This document shows, piece after piece, positions 22,436 through 30,568 of a stretch of 41,881 bases of DNA. The notes beneath the pieces were generated by a model. It was not told where the DNA came from and searched no databases. It saw only the letters and a program-made list of their open reading frames with translations. The DNA is taken from positions 1 to 41,881 of the forward strand of contig JAFKGI010000059.1 of assembly GCA_017307785.1 (NCBI GenBank), given 5' to 3'. This stretch comes from Vulcanimicrobiota bacterium. Its GTDB lineage: Bacteria > Vulcanimicrobiota > Xenobia > Xenobiales > JADMJV01. A program made the position numbers and the translations under genes. The first letter of the stretch is position 1. The number at the start of each line of letters is the position of its first letter.

Positions 22436-23470
22436 GTGCTTGCTATGCAGCAGGCCAAACCGTTCTTGTGGGACCGCTATAAAGAGCTGGAAGCTTTAGG
22501 TGAAGGCGGCATGGGCAAAGTCGTCAAGGCTCAGGACCTCGGCCTGGAGCGAGAAGTCGCCATCAAGAGACTGCGCGCCGAGGTGGGAGACCCCGAAAAC
22601 GCCCAACGGTTCCTCCAGGAAGCCAAAGCGACAGGCCAGCTCGAGCATCCCAACATTCCCCCCGTTTACGAGTTCGGAAAAGACGAAGAGGGACGCCCCT
22701 ACTTCGCCCTCAAGCTGGTACGTGGACGCAGTCTACAGCAGTTGATCGAGGGATTGAGGAACGGCGACGCCGATCTCCACGAAGAGTTCTCCTTCACTCT
22801 GCGCCTGCAGATTTTCCAGAAGGTCTGCGAAGCCGTGGCCTATGCCCATGAGCGCGGCATCATTCACCGCGACATCAAGCCCGACAACGTGATGGTGGGC
22901 GAGCTCGGCGAAGTGTTCCTGATGGATTGGGGCCTGGCCAAAGACCAGCAAGCGGCCCCCGCCAACGCCACCCAGGCCGGAATGTTCATGGGGACCCCCA
23001 TGTATGCAGCTCCCGAACAAATCTCCGGCGAGCAGGCCAGTCCGCTCTGGGACGTCTACGGTCTGGGCGCCACGCTTTACGAATGGCTCAGCCTCAAGCC
23101 ACCTCATGCGGGCAAGAGCGTGCGCGAAATTTTGACGGCGGTGCTCACCAAAAAGCCGACCGACCCGGTTTTCCACTTTCACCCTGTACAGGGTCGCATT
23201 CCGGCGGAGATGAGCCGGCTGGTCATGAAAGCCATGCACAAGGAGACCCAAAAGCGCTTCCCCTCGGTGCGCGCCCTGCTCGAGGAAGTTCAGAACATCC
23301 TCAACGGGGAAATCCAGGCGGTCTGTCCCTGCACGGCGGTCAAATCCAGCTTTCACGGAGTCTCGAGAGTGCTGGACCGCTATCCCCTGGTGGTGGTGCT
23401 GGTGATCGGCTGGCTGCTTTATCCGTTGCTTGCCCTGCTGCTGGCCCTTTACCGCCACTTTACGGTGTAA
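22436..23470 (+). CDS. Ser/Thr protein kinase with C-terminal membrane anchor
   Basis: 344 residues from GTG 22436 (ATG 22445 also possible). Hanks kinase: LGEGGMGKV glycine loop, Lys44, Glu62, HRDIKPDN (catalytic Asp146), and MDWGLAK (Asp164) in place of DFG, a variant common in Acidobacteria, Planctomycetes and related groups. APEQ and the C-lobe are complete. After the kinase a 30-residue linker holds CPC, and residues 316-340 form one hydrophobic helix near the very C-terminus, so the kinase is held to the inner membrane with no extracytoplasmic domain. The GTG start can pair with an upstream ACAATG/CATTGT repeat (22413-22437). Confidence 0.9.
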   Translation: MLAMQQAKPFLWDRYKELEALGEGGMGKVVKAQDLGLEREVAIKRLRAEVGDPENAQRFLQEAKATGQLEHPNIPPVYEFGKDEEGRPYFALKLVRGRSLQQLIEGLRNGDADLHEEFSFTLRLQIFQKVCEAVAYAHERGIIHRDIKPDNVMVGELGEVFLMDWGLAKDQQAAPANATQAGMFMGTPMYAAPEQISGEQASPLWDVYGLGATLYEWLSLKPPHAGKSVREILTAVLTKKPTDPVFHFHPVQGRIPAEMSRLVMKAMHKETQKRFPSVRALLEEVQNILNGEIQAVCPCTAVKSSFHGVSRVLDRYPLVVVLVIGWLLYPLLALLLALYRHFTV

Positions 23471-25019
23471 GGATGTAGGCGTGGTCCTGGCGGGCGCCTT
23501 CGTCGATATGCACGCGGCCCTGATAAACGGTCGGATCGCCCCACTTGTCGCCGATATACTGGTCGCCTTGTTTTTCCACGAAATAGGCATGCCCGTTGCC
23601 GGAGACGACCGCGTGGTCGTGTTCCCTGACCTGGTCGACACGGATGAAGTCGACATGGTGCTCCAGGCCCAGATAGAGCGGAACATTGCCGGCAACCTCG
23701 CCATCGTTGAGACTCAGTAGTGCCTGTCCATAAGTCTGCGCTCCCTCGTGGCCCATGGCGAAAGCACGCTTGGCCATGGACGCGTAGGAGAGGGTGGCCA
23801 GCGACTTGGTTTCGCTGCTTCCACCAGCATAGTGAGTGGCGGTGGCCGCGGCCTCCAGTTCACCGGGACTGATATTCTCGCGGAAACCGTCTCTCATGGT
23901 CACGGTATAGCTACCGTCCGGCAGCTTTTCCACGCTCTGGAAAACCTGCGGGCCGAACTCGTGCATAGCCGCCTTGATCAGAGCGGTGGATGCGCAGTTG
24001 CCGCGATCTCGCTGCTGGAAGCTCTGAATCAAGTCGCCGCTCAGGGGAGCCTCGCCGGAGAGCAGTCGATCGAGAGCGGCCTGGTCTTCGCTCGAGAACT
24101 GAGCTCCGACCTCAGGACTGGGGGAATTCGCAATCTGGTCCAGGTCGGCCGCCGAGACCGTACCGTCTTTGTAATTGCTGCCGTGAACGAACGAGAAAAT
24201 TCCGGTCGGATTCGTATTGCTGGCCACATCAAAGGCATTGATATAGTTCGGATTGGCCAGCAGATTCTCGGCCAGGTCGCGAAACTCAACGGGGGTGCTG
24301 CTGGCCTCCGCGGCCGTGCGCAAATCATCCAGGTCGAACTTGTCGTTCTGCGAGCCTAGCTGGTCAAAATACTGAAAAGCGCTCTGACCGTCGTATTCGG
24401 TCAGCAGGTCTCGACGCACCGAGGCAAAGCTGCCAAAGTCCCCTCCCTGTTCATTTTCCCAGGCCTGATTCAAGTCGGCCAGGCTGATGACGTGGTCCAC
24501 CTTGGTACCGGTGGCGACATCCAGCGAGTTCATCAGCACCGGGTCGGCCAACACGGCCTGAGCCGAATCGCGAGCGGCGGCGGAGGCACCGCTGTCGGCG
24601 GCCACCCGCTCCAAATCGGAGACACCGATCTTCCCGTCCTGGTGACCGTTGGCAGAGTCAAACTGGTCGATGTTCTGCTGCAGCCCCTGGATGACCGCCC
24701 CCCGGTCGGTGGCCAATTCGCCGGAATACCCGTGCAGCTGGCCGACCATGTCCTGGACTTGAAACTGGGGGTGAAGAATCTGTTGCACCAGCGCCTGCCC
24801 GGGTGAAGTCATGGCCCCCAGCGAGGCAGCGACCGAGACGCCCATGGTGGTGGCCAGCAGAGCCGTTTTCCATTTGGAGCTCTTCTTGCGGACCCGGGCT
24901 TCTGCCGGAGCCGAGAGTTCGACCCGGTCGGAAGGAGCGTCCGGTTTCGCCTGGGCGTAGGGCGGCCGCACCGGAGCGGAGCGTTGCAGGGGCGAGCTCT
25001 GAGAAAGTGGGCTGATCAT
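23460..25019 (-). CDS. Papain/calpain-like cysteine protease with HrpF/NolX-like repeats
   Basis: 519 residues; AGGGG before ATG 25019. N-terminus is Pro-rich and disordered, with one hydrophobic segment at 52-70. Residues 118-295 hold four EF-hand-like acidic loops (around 121-135, 167-182, 219-232, 282-292; for example GHQDGKIGVSDL, YKDGTVSAADL) and two copies of a 35-residue unit: a DL start, a helix ending ARDSAQAVLADP or FRDLAENLLANP, then N-SLDVA / NAFDVA. This unit resembles those in HrpF/NolX-type secreted proteins. The C-terminal half looks like a cysteine peptidase: QQRDRGNC (Gln336, Cys342), GNGHAY (His477) and DKWGD (Asp491 or 495). Protease activity and export are inferred; there is no obvious signal peptide. 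Confidence 0.7.
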   Translation of the reverse strand: MISPLSQSSPLQRSAPVRPPYAQAKPDAPSDRVELSAPAEARVRKKSSKWKTALLATTMGVSVAASLGAMTSPGQALVQQILHPQFQVQDMVGQLHGYSGELATDRGAVIQGLQQNIDQFDSANGHQDGKIGVSDLERVAADSGASAAARDSAQAVLADPVLMNSLDVATGTKVDHVISLADLNQAWENEQGGDFGSFASVRRDLLTEYDGQSAFQYFDQLGSQNDKFDLDDLRTAAEASSTPVEFRDLAENLLANPNYINAFDVASNTNPTGIFSFVHGSNYKDGTVSAADLDQIANSPSPEVGAQFSSEDQAALDRLLSGEAPLSGDLIQSFQQRDRGNCASTALIKAAMHEFGPQVFQSVEKLPDGSYTVTMRDGFRENISPGELEAAATATHYAGGSSETKSLATLSYASMAKRAFAMGHEGAQTYGQALLSLNDGEVAGNVPLYLGLEHHVDFIRVDQVREHDHAVVSGNGHAYFVEKQGDQYIGDKWGDPTVYQGRVHIDEGARQDHAYILTP

Positions 25020-25121
25020 CGTCCCCTCATCCTAGTCCCGGCCAGATTAAGGCTGGAGAAATCTGCGGGCTCCAGGCAAACAATTTGTTGCGAGTTTTCC
25101 GAGCGAAAACCAGCCAGTTCC

Positions 25122-25700
25122 TTAGCGGATGGGTGGATGCTTTTCCAAAACCAGGCTCTCAAAGTGATCGAGAGCGGCCCGGCCGGCTCCGTACTGCAGG
25201 GGCCGGGTCAGGGGGCTGAGGAAACGCGGCCACGGGGGAGCCAGGTGCGACCAGGCCTGCAGACTGGCGACGACCGCACCGGTGTGCGGGTCCTTGGTCA
25301 CCGCGAAAGTTTCCTGGCCGGCCTCGGGATGACCCAGCAGAGTTTCGTAGGAAAACCCCCGGCGCAGTTCTTCCTGGAGAACCTCGTAGACCCGGCTGGC
25401 AAAAAAGATGTGCAAACCGGGTAGCAGGTAGTAGCGCAGGCCGACCACGTCACCGACCTTCACCGGCCTCCGCGCCACCCCCCGACCCAGCCGGGCAGGA
25501 AAGATATCGTAGCGCGCAATGGCCTCGGCCAGCCTCTCGAACGGCCCGCCCGGCAGGGGGGAACCGGGCGGCTCGACCGCCACGATGCGCCGATGCAGGT
25601 CATGATAACTGTATTTTTGCGGACCCGCGGCGGTGGCCGGGGAAATCGGCCGGGACTCCCAGGCCGACAGATCCTCTTGGGCAAACCAGGGTAAAAACAA
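25122..25700 (-). CDS. DUF1990 family protein
   Basis: 192 residues from TTG 25700, with AGGGAG (25707-25712) as Shine-Dalgarno. The conserved DUF1990 features are visible: FERLAEAIARYDIFP, then VGDVVGLRYYLLPGLHIFFASRVYEV, GFSYETLLGHPEAGQETFAV, and a closing helix. In plants and bacteria the family has no settled biochemical function; the fold is predicted to be START-like. Its ribosome-binding site follows at once after a terminator-like hairpin (25718-25752) of a 430-base structured leader or RNA, so it may be controlled by readthrough. Confidence 0.8.
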   Translation of the reverse strand: MFLPWFAQEDLSAWESRPISPATAAGPQKYSYHDLHRRIVAVEPPGSPLPGGPFERLAEAIARYDIFPARLGRGVARRPVKVGDVVGLRYYLLPGLHIFFASRVYEVLQEELRRGFSYETLLGHPEAGQETFAVTKDPHTGAVVASLQAWSHLAPPWPRFLSPLTRPLQYGAGRAALDHFESLVLEKHPPIR

Positions 25701-25717
25701 GGCGAACTCCCTAAAAC

Positions 25718-25752
25718 GACAAAAACCGCCAGATTCCTCGAGCGGTTTTGTC
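25718..25752 (-). terminator. Long hairpin with U-tract, minus strand
   Basis: Read on the minus strand: GACAAAACCGC, 12-base loop, GCGGTTTTTGTC, then GTTTTAG: an 11-bp stem with one bulged base. The CCGC/GCGG core followed by TTTTTGTCGTTTT is a good intrinsic terminator for minus-strand transcripts; the A-rich 5' arm makes it partly active on plus too. It lies 17 bases upstream of the DUF1990 start codon and closes the structured RNA described next. Confidence 0.8.
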
Positions 25753-26141
25753 TTGCCTGGCTGCCATCCCCTACCAGACTACTCTGAAGTCAAACTGAGT
25801 GCCGCAACGTCTTTCCTCAAAACGACAGTAAGATTTCCGCCGTTGCGCTTTCACCTCTCGGTTCTCAGACTCTTCCAGAGCCCAGGAGCATACGCCGCTC
25901 CTCGCGTCGCGTGGTATGGTCTCCACGCTCCCCTGTCGATTTCGGCTCGACAGAGCCCCCTGGCCGCCTTCCTGCCTGCACCAGGATGCCAAACCCTTCA
26001 GTTCGGCCCAGATTGCGATAACACCAAGTCGCAACCGCTTGGGATGGCTGAGGTAAGCCAACAACCCCCAGTTCTATCACTAGCTGGAGCGCCGCTCGTG
26101 TCGCTGAGCGGGGCGCCGTCGGCGTCGTTACTGCCTCCGTG
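25753..26141 (-). ncRNA. Unidentified structured RNA or long structured leader
   Basis: Base pairing is dense and perfect. Hairpins: TTGCGA/TCGCAA (26013-26018 with 26029-26034), CTGTCGA/TCGACAG (25933-25939 with 25947-25953), GCGTGG/CCACGC (25909-25914 with 25923-25928), AGGAGC/GCTCCT (25884-25889 with 25897-25902), CGCAACG/CGTTGCG (25803-25809 with 25841-25847) enclosed by CTGAG/CTCAG (25795-25799 with 25864-25868). A long-range 8-bp helix pairs 25763-25770 with 26041-26048 (GCCATCCC/GGGATGGC) and closes most of them. A promoter precedes it and a terminator ends it, both on minus, giving about 425 bases. Signature motifs of RNase P RNA, tmRNA, SRP RNA and common riboswitches were looked for and not found. 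No protein-like frame covers it. Confidence 0.65.
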
Positions 26142-26147
26142 ATTCGG

Positions 26148-26176
26148 ATACTATGCCACTCGATCGGGAGGGTCAA
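26148..26176 (-). promoter_or_regulatory. Sigma70-type promoter driving the structured RNA
   Basis: On the minus strand: -35 TTGACC (26176-26171, 5 of 6), spacer of exactly 17 bases, -10 TAGTAT (26153-26148, 4 of 6). Predicted start near 26141. It points away from truB and into the structured RNA. Confidence 0.65.
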
Positions 26177-26230
26177 TGGGGTTTTGCCGCGATCCGGGCA
26201 ACATGTCGGCTCGGAAACCTTCCGTTTACA

Positions 26231-26239
26231 TGCTATATT
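26231..26239 (+). promoter_or_regulatory. Extended -10 promoter for truB
   Basis: TGCTATATT: an extended -10 (TGn before TATATT, 26234-26239) ending 10 bases before the truB ATG at 26250. No convincing -35 is present. The predicted start at about 26246 would give an mRNA with almost no leader, in keeping with the absence of a Shine-Dalgarno. Confidence 0.5.
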
Positions 26240-26249
26240 TTAGCCGACT

Positions 26250-27071
26250 ATGGAAGCCGGTTTTCTCAACATCCTCAAGCCCCCGGGTATGACCTCTCAC
26301 GACGTGGTCTATCGCGTCCGACGATATTTTCCGAAGGGCACCAAGGTCGGGCATCTGGGCACTCTCGACCCTCCCGCGGCCGGAGTGCTGCCGGTCGCGG
26401 TCGGTTTTGCCACCCGTCTTATCTCCCATTTACCGGAAGGCAATAAGGCCTATCTGGCCGAGATTGCCTTCGGCTGGCGCAGTGACACGCTTGACGAAGC
26501 GGGTGTCTTAGAAGCGGGCGGCCCCGTACCCGAACATCTGGACCTGGAAAACCATCTTCTCCCCTTCCAGAGTACGATCATGCAGGTTCCGCCCCAGGTC
26601 TCCGCCTTGCGCCAGGATGGCAAGCGCAGCTACGACCGGGCCCGCCGAGGAGAGCAGTTCGAATTGCCCGCTCGCCCAGCCTACTATCACGGGGTTCAGG
26701 TCGTCCGCCAAACGGCGGATACGGCCACTCTGAGAGTCGCCTGTGGCCCCGGAACGTACATCCGCTCGTTGGCACGCGACCTGGGCGAGAGCCTGGGATG
26801 CGGCGCCGTGCTTCGCTTCTTGCTCCGCCTGCAGAGCGGAGACTTCCACCTTCCTCAGGCGATCCGCCTGGAAGAAGTCGCCGCCAAGCATTTGCTCCCC
26901 TGGCACTGGCCTTGGCGCGACCAGGAGCATCTGGAGTTAAAGCAATGGCCACCTCCGCCGCAGATCGAAGGCTGGCAAGGTCTCGCGCTTCACCCCAAGG
27001 GCGCGGCGCTCTACCGCGATGGCGAAAAAGTCTGGGCCCGCGAAGGGATCGACGGTGGGACTTCGGCTTAA
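26250..27071 (+). CDS. truB: tRNA pseudouridine-55 synthase
   Basis: 273 residues. Makes pseudouridine 55 in the T-loop of most tRNAs. GTKVGHLGTLDPPAAGVLPV contains the catalytic Asp40 (usual motif GTLDPLATG); the substrate-binding Tyr is in NKAYLAEIAFG, and the ACGPGTYIRSLARDLG segment is conserved. C-terminal 50 residues replace the usual PUA domain with a shorter, Pro/Trp-rich end. The 3' end overlaps the histidine kinase gene by 17 bases if that starts at GTG 27055. Confidence 0.95.
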   Translation: MEAGFLNILKPPGMTSHDVVYRVRRYFPKGTKVGHLGTLDPPAAGVLPVAVGFATRLISHLPEGNKAYLAEIAFGWRSDTLDEAGVLEAGGPVPEHLDLENHLLPFQSTIMQVPPQVSALRQDGKRSYDRARRGEQFELPARPAYYHGVQVVRQTADTATLRVACGPGTYIRSLARDLGESLGCGAVLRFLLRLQSGDFHLPQAIRLEEVAAKHLLPWHWPWRDQEHLELKQWPPPPQIEGWQGLALHPKGAALYRDGEKVWAREGIDGGTSA

Positions 27072-28596
27072 AAGCCAGTTGGTCGTGCTGTGCCTGACGC
27101 TGATGCTCGTCACTCTGGGCGCCCTGACCTATTTCCACCTGACCATTTCCAGTCAGGACAATCTGATGCGCAGCGACCGCGACGGTCGTCGCGTGGCCCT
27201 GCAAGCCTTCCAACAAGTTCAACTGTTTGTCCAGGCCAGCTCCGATGCCAATGATCTGGTCGCTTGCCTCAGCGGCCCCAAGGCCAGCACGCTGGCCGAA
27301 AGCCTGGGCAAAACTCCCGATTTGATTCAATTCGACGTCTTTTTACCCAGCGGCAGCAGCCTCATGAGCTCCGGCTCGGCGGCCATCGACGACCTCTCTT
27401 TTCAACAAGCGCTGTTCTGGGTGCAGAGTCATCACGAGAGCTACAACGAGATCTGGGGCTACGAAAATGGCAAAGTAGAGCCCCTGGTTACGGTCGGTCC
27501 CTTTTACCGCGGACAGGTTGTGCATCACAGCTACCACGCGCTCTACAACAACTCGGGAGCTCTCGAAGGCCTGGTACACCTGGCCGTGAAACTGCCCAAA
27601 GCCCCTCGACGGATCAACTTCATCCTGATCGGATATCTGACCATCGCGGCCATCTTTCTGGTCAGCTCGGTGCTGGCCATCTACCTGTGGGCCGAATTCG
27701 CCCTCAACCGACCGCTGCGCGGTCTCAACAACTCGCTGCAGCAACTGCACAATCTAGATCCGGCCGGTAGCAAGCCGGATTCCCTTCCCCAACCCAACGA
27801 GCTGTCGGAAGCCGCCCGGGCCCTGAACCACGTGACTCTGGACCTGGTCAAGTATCAGCAGGAACTCCAACAAAAAACGGTTCACCTGGAGCGCTTGAAC
27901 GAGGACCTGGAGCAAAAGGTCGCCGACAAAACCTTGCAGATCCGCGAGTTCTTCTCTCTGGTCACTCACGATTTAAGAGTGCCTCTGGCAGCCGTGGCTG
28001 GCTATGCGGATCTGATTGAAAACCCGCGCAGCGGACAACTCAGCGAGAAACAGACGCGCTACCTGCATTCAATCCAGGTGGCCAACCGGGATGCCCAAGA
28101 ACTGGTGCGCAATATGCTGGAGGCGATGAAGTATGAGTTCAGTCAGCCGGCCATGCAGCCCGAAGAGTTCGATGTTTCCGAGCTGGTGGGCGAAATCGCC
28201 GAGCAGCTCAAGGTCATGGAGAAGCCCATGGAAGTGGTGGTCGACCCGGGACAGAATCTCTCCATCCTGGGAGACCGAGTGCGCATTGGACGGGTTTTCT
28301 CGAACCTCCTATCCAACGCGCTGCATCACGCCGGCCACGTGAAGGTGGAGCTGAGCGCGGAAGCCAGAAGCGTTGCGGTGGTGGTTAGCGACCAGGGTCC
28401 GGGCATCGCAGCCGAAGACCTCCCCCGCCTCTTTGAGAAATTCAAGGGCTCCTCTTCCGGACTCGGGCTCGGTCTCTACATCGTGCACCGCATTCTCAAA
28501 GACCACGGTCAGGACATTCAGGTCGACAGCACGCCGGGCCAGGGCACCCGGTTCTCCTTCCATCTTGCCCGAGCTGAAAAGGAGCCTTCCTCATGA
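27055..28596 (+). CDS. Membrane sensor histidine kinase (HisKA)
   Basis: 513 residues from GTG 27055, preferred over ATG 27019 because AAGGGA lies 7 bases upstream and the protein then opens with the typical GLRLKSQLVVLCL membrane start. TM1 about 5-25, a 160-residue extracytoplasmic sensor, TM2 about 188-213, a HAMP-like/coiled linker, then HisKA with phospho-acceptor His305 in VTHDLRVPL, N-box (SNLLSNALHHA), DQGPGI and SGLGLGLYIV. The catalytic core is complete. Overlaps the response regulator gene (ATGA), its evident partner. Confidence 0.92.
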   Translation: MGLRLKSQLVVLCLTLMLVTLGALTYFHLTISSQDNLMRSDRDGRRVALQAFQQVQLFVQASSDANDLVACLSGPKASTLAESLGKTPDLIQFDVFLPSGSSLMSSGSAAIDDLSFQQALFWVQSHHESYNEIWGYENGKVEPLVTVGPFYRGQVVHHSYHALYNNSGALEGLVHLAVKLPKAPRRINFILIGYLTIAAIFLVSSVLAIYLWAEFALNRPLRGLNNSLQQLHNLDPAGSKPDSLPQPNELSEAARALNHVTLDLVKYQQELQQKTVHLERLNEDLEQKVADKTLQIREFFSLVTHDLRVPLAAVAGYADLIENPRSGQLSEKQTRYLHSIQVANRDAQELVRNMLEAMKYEFSQPAMQPEEFDVSELVGEIAEQLKVMEKPMEVVVDPGQNLSILGDRVRIGRVFSNLLSNALHHAGHVKVELSAEARSVAVVVSDQGPGIAAEDLPRLFEKFKGSSSGLGLGLYIVHRILKDHGQDIQVDSTPGQGTRFSFHLARAEKEPSS

Positions 28597-29261
28597 TCCG
28601 ACTGGTCGTAGCTGATGATGTACCGATCTTCCGAGAAATGGTCGTGTGCGCCCTGGAACTGGAGGACGATCTGGAGGTCGTGGGCCAGGCCAGCAACGGA
28701 GCCGACGCCGTCGAGGCCTGCCGCGAGCACCAGCCGGACGTGATCATTCTGGATGTGGAGATGCCCCGCATGAATGGAGTCGAGGCGACCCGCCAGATCG
28801 TGGCCAGCTGTCCGAAAACGCGGGTGGTCATCCTGACGGCCTTTGAAGACGACGGCCTGATCCTGCAGCTGATCCAGGCCGGAGCTACCGGCTACCTCCT
28901 AAAAGAATCCAAAACAAACGATGTGATCCGAGCTATTCGCACGGCCTATGGGGGTGAATCGTTGATCGATCCCAAAGTTGCTCAGAAGATGATGCGCATG
29001 ATGATGGGCATGTCGCCCCAGGTGGCCGCGGCGCCCAGGAACGACGGCCTGGAAAAGCTCGAGCAGCTGACCTCTCGGGAACGTGAGGTGCTGCGCGAGA
29101 TCGGGCGCGGGCGCAACAACAAGGAGCTGGCCGAGATCTGCCAGATCGGCGGCAATACCGTCAAGACTCACGTGGCCCGCATCATGCAGAAACTGGACGT
29201 GCGCGACCGGGTCGAACTGGTCCTTTTGGCGGTTCAGGCGGGGCTGGTGGAGGAGAGCTGA
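28593..29261 (+). CDS. NarL/FixJ-type response regulator
   Basis: 222 residues; AAGGAG before ATG 28593. Receiver domain: acidic pair Asp8/Asp9, phospho-acceptor Asp54 in IILDVEMP, Thr in VVILTAF and Lys in LLKES. Linker with a Met-rich stretch (MMRMMMGM). C-terminal LuxR-type HTH: LTSREREVLREIGRGRNNKELAE and GGNTVKTHVARIMQKLDVRDRVE. A DNA-binding transcription regulator controlled by the kinase next door. Convergent with the GAF histidine kinase by a 28-base overlap. Confidence 0.94.
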   Translation: MIRLVVADDVPIFREMVVCALELEDDLEVVGQASNGADAVEACREHQPDVIILDVEMPRMNGVEATRQIVASCPKTRVVILTAFEDDGLILQLIQAGATGYLLKESKTNDVIRAIRTAYGGESLIDPKVAQKMMRMMMGMSPQVAAAPRNDGLEKLEQLTSREREVLREIGRGRNNKELAEICQIGGNTVKTHVARIMQKLDVRDRVELVLLAVQAGLVEES

Positions 29262-30568
29262 TCCGCTCCCACAACCGCCTGGGGCGGGCAATGCTTGGCC
29301 TGCAGCGAGAAGGAGAAGCGAGCTCCCTGATTCGGCTGACTGGACACAGCCACCTGACCACCCAGTGCTTCCACAATCTGTCTGACGATCCAGAGGCCCA
29401 GCCCCGTGCCGCGAACCGACGAATTCGGTTCGGCGCGGAAGTAGCGGTCGAACAAGCGGTCCTGACTTTCCAACGGAATGCCGGGGCCTTCGTCGCTGAT
29501 CTCGACCCAGGAACGTTCGTTCTCTTCCCCGGGGTGCAGGCGCACCGAGACCGTGCCCCGGCCATATTTGACGGCATTTTCCAGCAAGTTACCGAGAACC
29601 TGGCGCAGGCGCATTTCGTCGGCGTGCACCAGCGTATCGGGCGGAACGGCATTGACGAATCGATATAAATCGCGCTTCTTGACGTGCAGGTTGGCCTCGA
29701 CCTGGCTGAGCTCACGCTGAATGAGCGTGTGCAGGTCAATGTATTCCCAGCGCAACGACAGCTCCTGTCCTTGCTGCAGGGCCGCTGCGTCCAGATAATC
29801 TTCGACCAGACGACGAGCGCGCAGCAACGAGACTTCCATGTCCTTGAGAATATCGGGAGGCGGCGGGCTCTGAGGCCGACGATTGAGCAAAGCCAGGCCA
29901 TTCTGTAGCACGGTCAGGGGATTCTTGAGATCGTGAGAGGCAATGGAAACGAAGGCGGCCATGGCGTTTTTCCAAGCCTCCATCTCCAGGGCTCGCATCT
30001 GGTCGTCGTACTGAGCGCGCATAGCTTCTTCGCGCTGACTCAGCAACTTGGCGTTCTCGATACAAATGGCGGCCTGCGATGCCAGAGAGGGCAAGACTTC
30101 ACGACACCACGGGCTAAATCGATTGATGATGCGACTGTCCAGGTAGATGACGCCCAGCATGCGATCCTGAACGACAAGGGGTTCGCATAGAATAGAACGC
30201 AAACCGAACATTTCGACGCTGTGCGAGGGATTGGGCTCACGCAGGGCGTCCTGGCTGTGGTGGCTGTTGCCACCGTCCAGCACCTTGAGGATGGCGGTGC
30301 GCGAGACCGAAAAATCTTCTTCCAACAACTCCTCGGCCCCCAGGCGGTAGGAAGCCCGAACCTGCAAACGCTGATCCATCGGGAGAGTGGTGTCGGGGTC
30401 GAGCAGCAGCAGGTAGCCGCGCTCGGCCTTCATCATTTCCACGGCCTGGTTGAGAATATGCTGCAAAAGCTGGTCCAGGTCGAGCACCCCGGTGATCGAC
30501 CGGGTCACTTCCAGCAGGCGCAGAATCGGGTCTACGGTAGAAGACATTCGAAAGTGTGTTCCGTGAAT
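29234..30568 (-). CDS. Cytoplasmic GAF-domain histidine kinase
   Basis: About 444 residues. Start is uncertain: AGGAGG at 30577-30582 is followed at 8 bases by ATT 30568, in frame, with no ATG/GTG/TTG at usable distance; ATG 30547 lies 30 bases from it and GTG 30577 overlaps it. GAF sensor about 25-178 (ILCEPLVVQDRMLGVIYLDS), a coiled linker, HisKA His (SIASHDLKNPLTV, near 212), N-box (GNLLENAVKYG), DEGPGIP and GTGLGLWIV. No membrane segment. Sensing probably concerns a small cytoplasmic ligand. It is the last gene of the secDF minus-strand series, 37 bases after the U32 gene. Confidence 0.9.
   Translation of the reverse strand: MHGTHFRMSSTVDPILRLLEVTRSITGVLDLDQLLQHILNQAVEMMKAERGYLLLLDPDTTLPMDQRLQVRASYRLGAEELLEEDFSVSRTAILKVLDGGNSHHSQDALREPNPSHSVEMFGLRSILCEPLVVQDRMLGVIYLDSRIINRFSPWCREVLPSLASQAAICIENAKLLSQREEAMRAQYDDQMRALEMEAWKNAMAAFVSIASHDLKNPLTVLQNGLALLNRRPQSPPPPDILKDMEVSLLRARRLVEDYLDAAALQQGQELSLRWEYIDLHTLIQRELSQVEANLHVKKRDLYRFVNAVPPDTLVHADEMRLRQVLGNLLENAVKYGRGTVSVRLHPGEENERSWVEISDEGPGIPLESQDRLFDRYFRAEPNSSVRGTGLGLWIVRQIVEALGGQVAVSSQPNQGARFSFSLQAKHCPPQAVVGADQLSSTSPA

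Noticed and set aside
25053..25075. CTGGAG/CTCCAG hairpin between the DUF1990 and protease genes as a terminator
   Set aside because: 6-bp stem with an 11-base loop and no U-tract on either strand.
25753..26141. Identity of the structured RNA as RNase P RNA, tmRNA or SRP RNA
   Set aside because: A GAGGAAAG string and GGTGAAAG occur, but the ACAGAA..GGCTTA end, the T-loop GTTCGA and the SRP GGAAGGAAGCAG motif are absent.
25633..26176. Open frames on both strands through the gene-free region (for example 25633-26142 plus, 25771-26064 minus)
   Set aside because: Composition is not protein-like and the DNA is packed with perfect hairpins between a promoter and a terminator, which fits RNA better.
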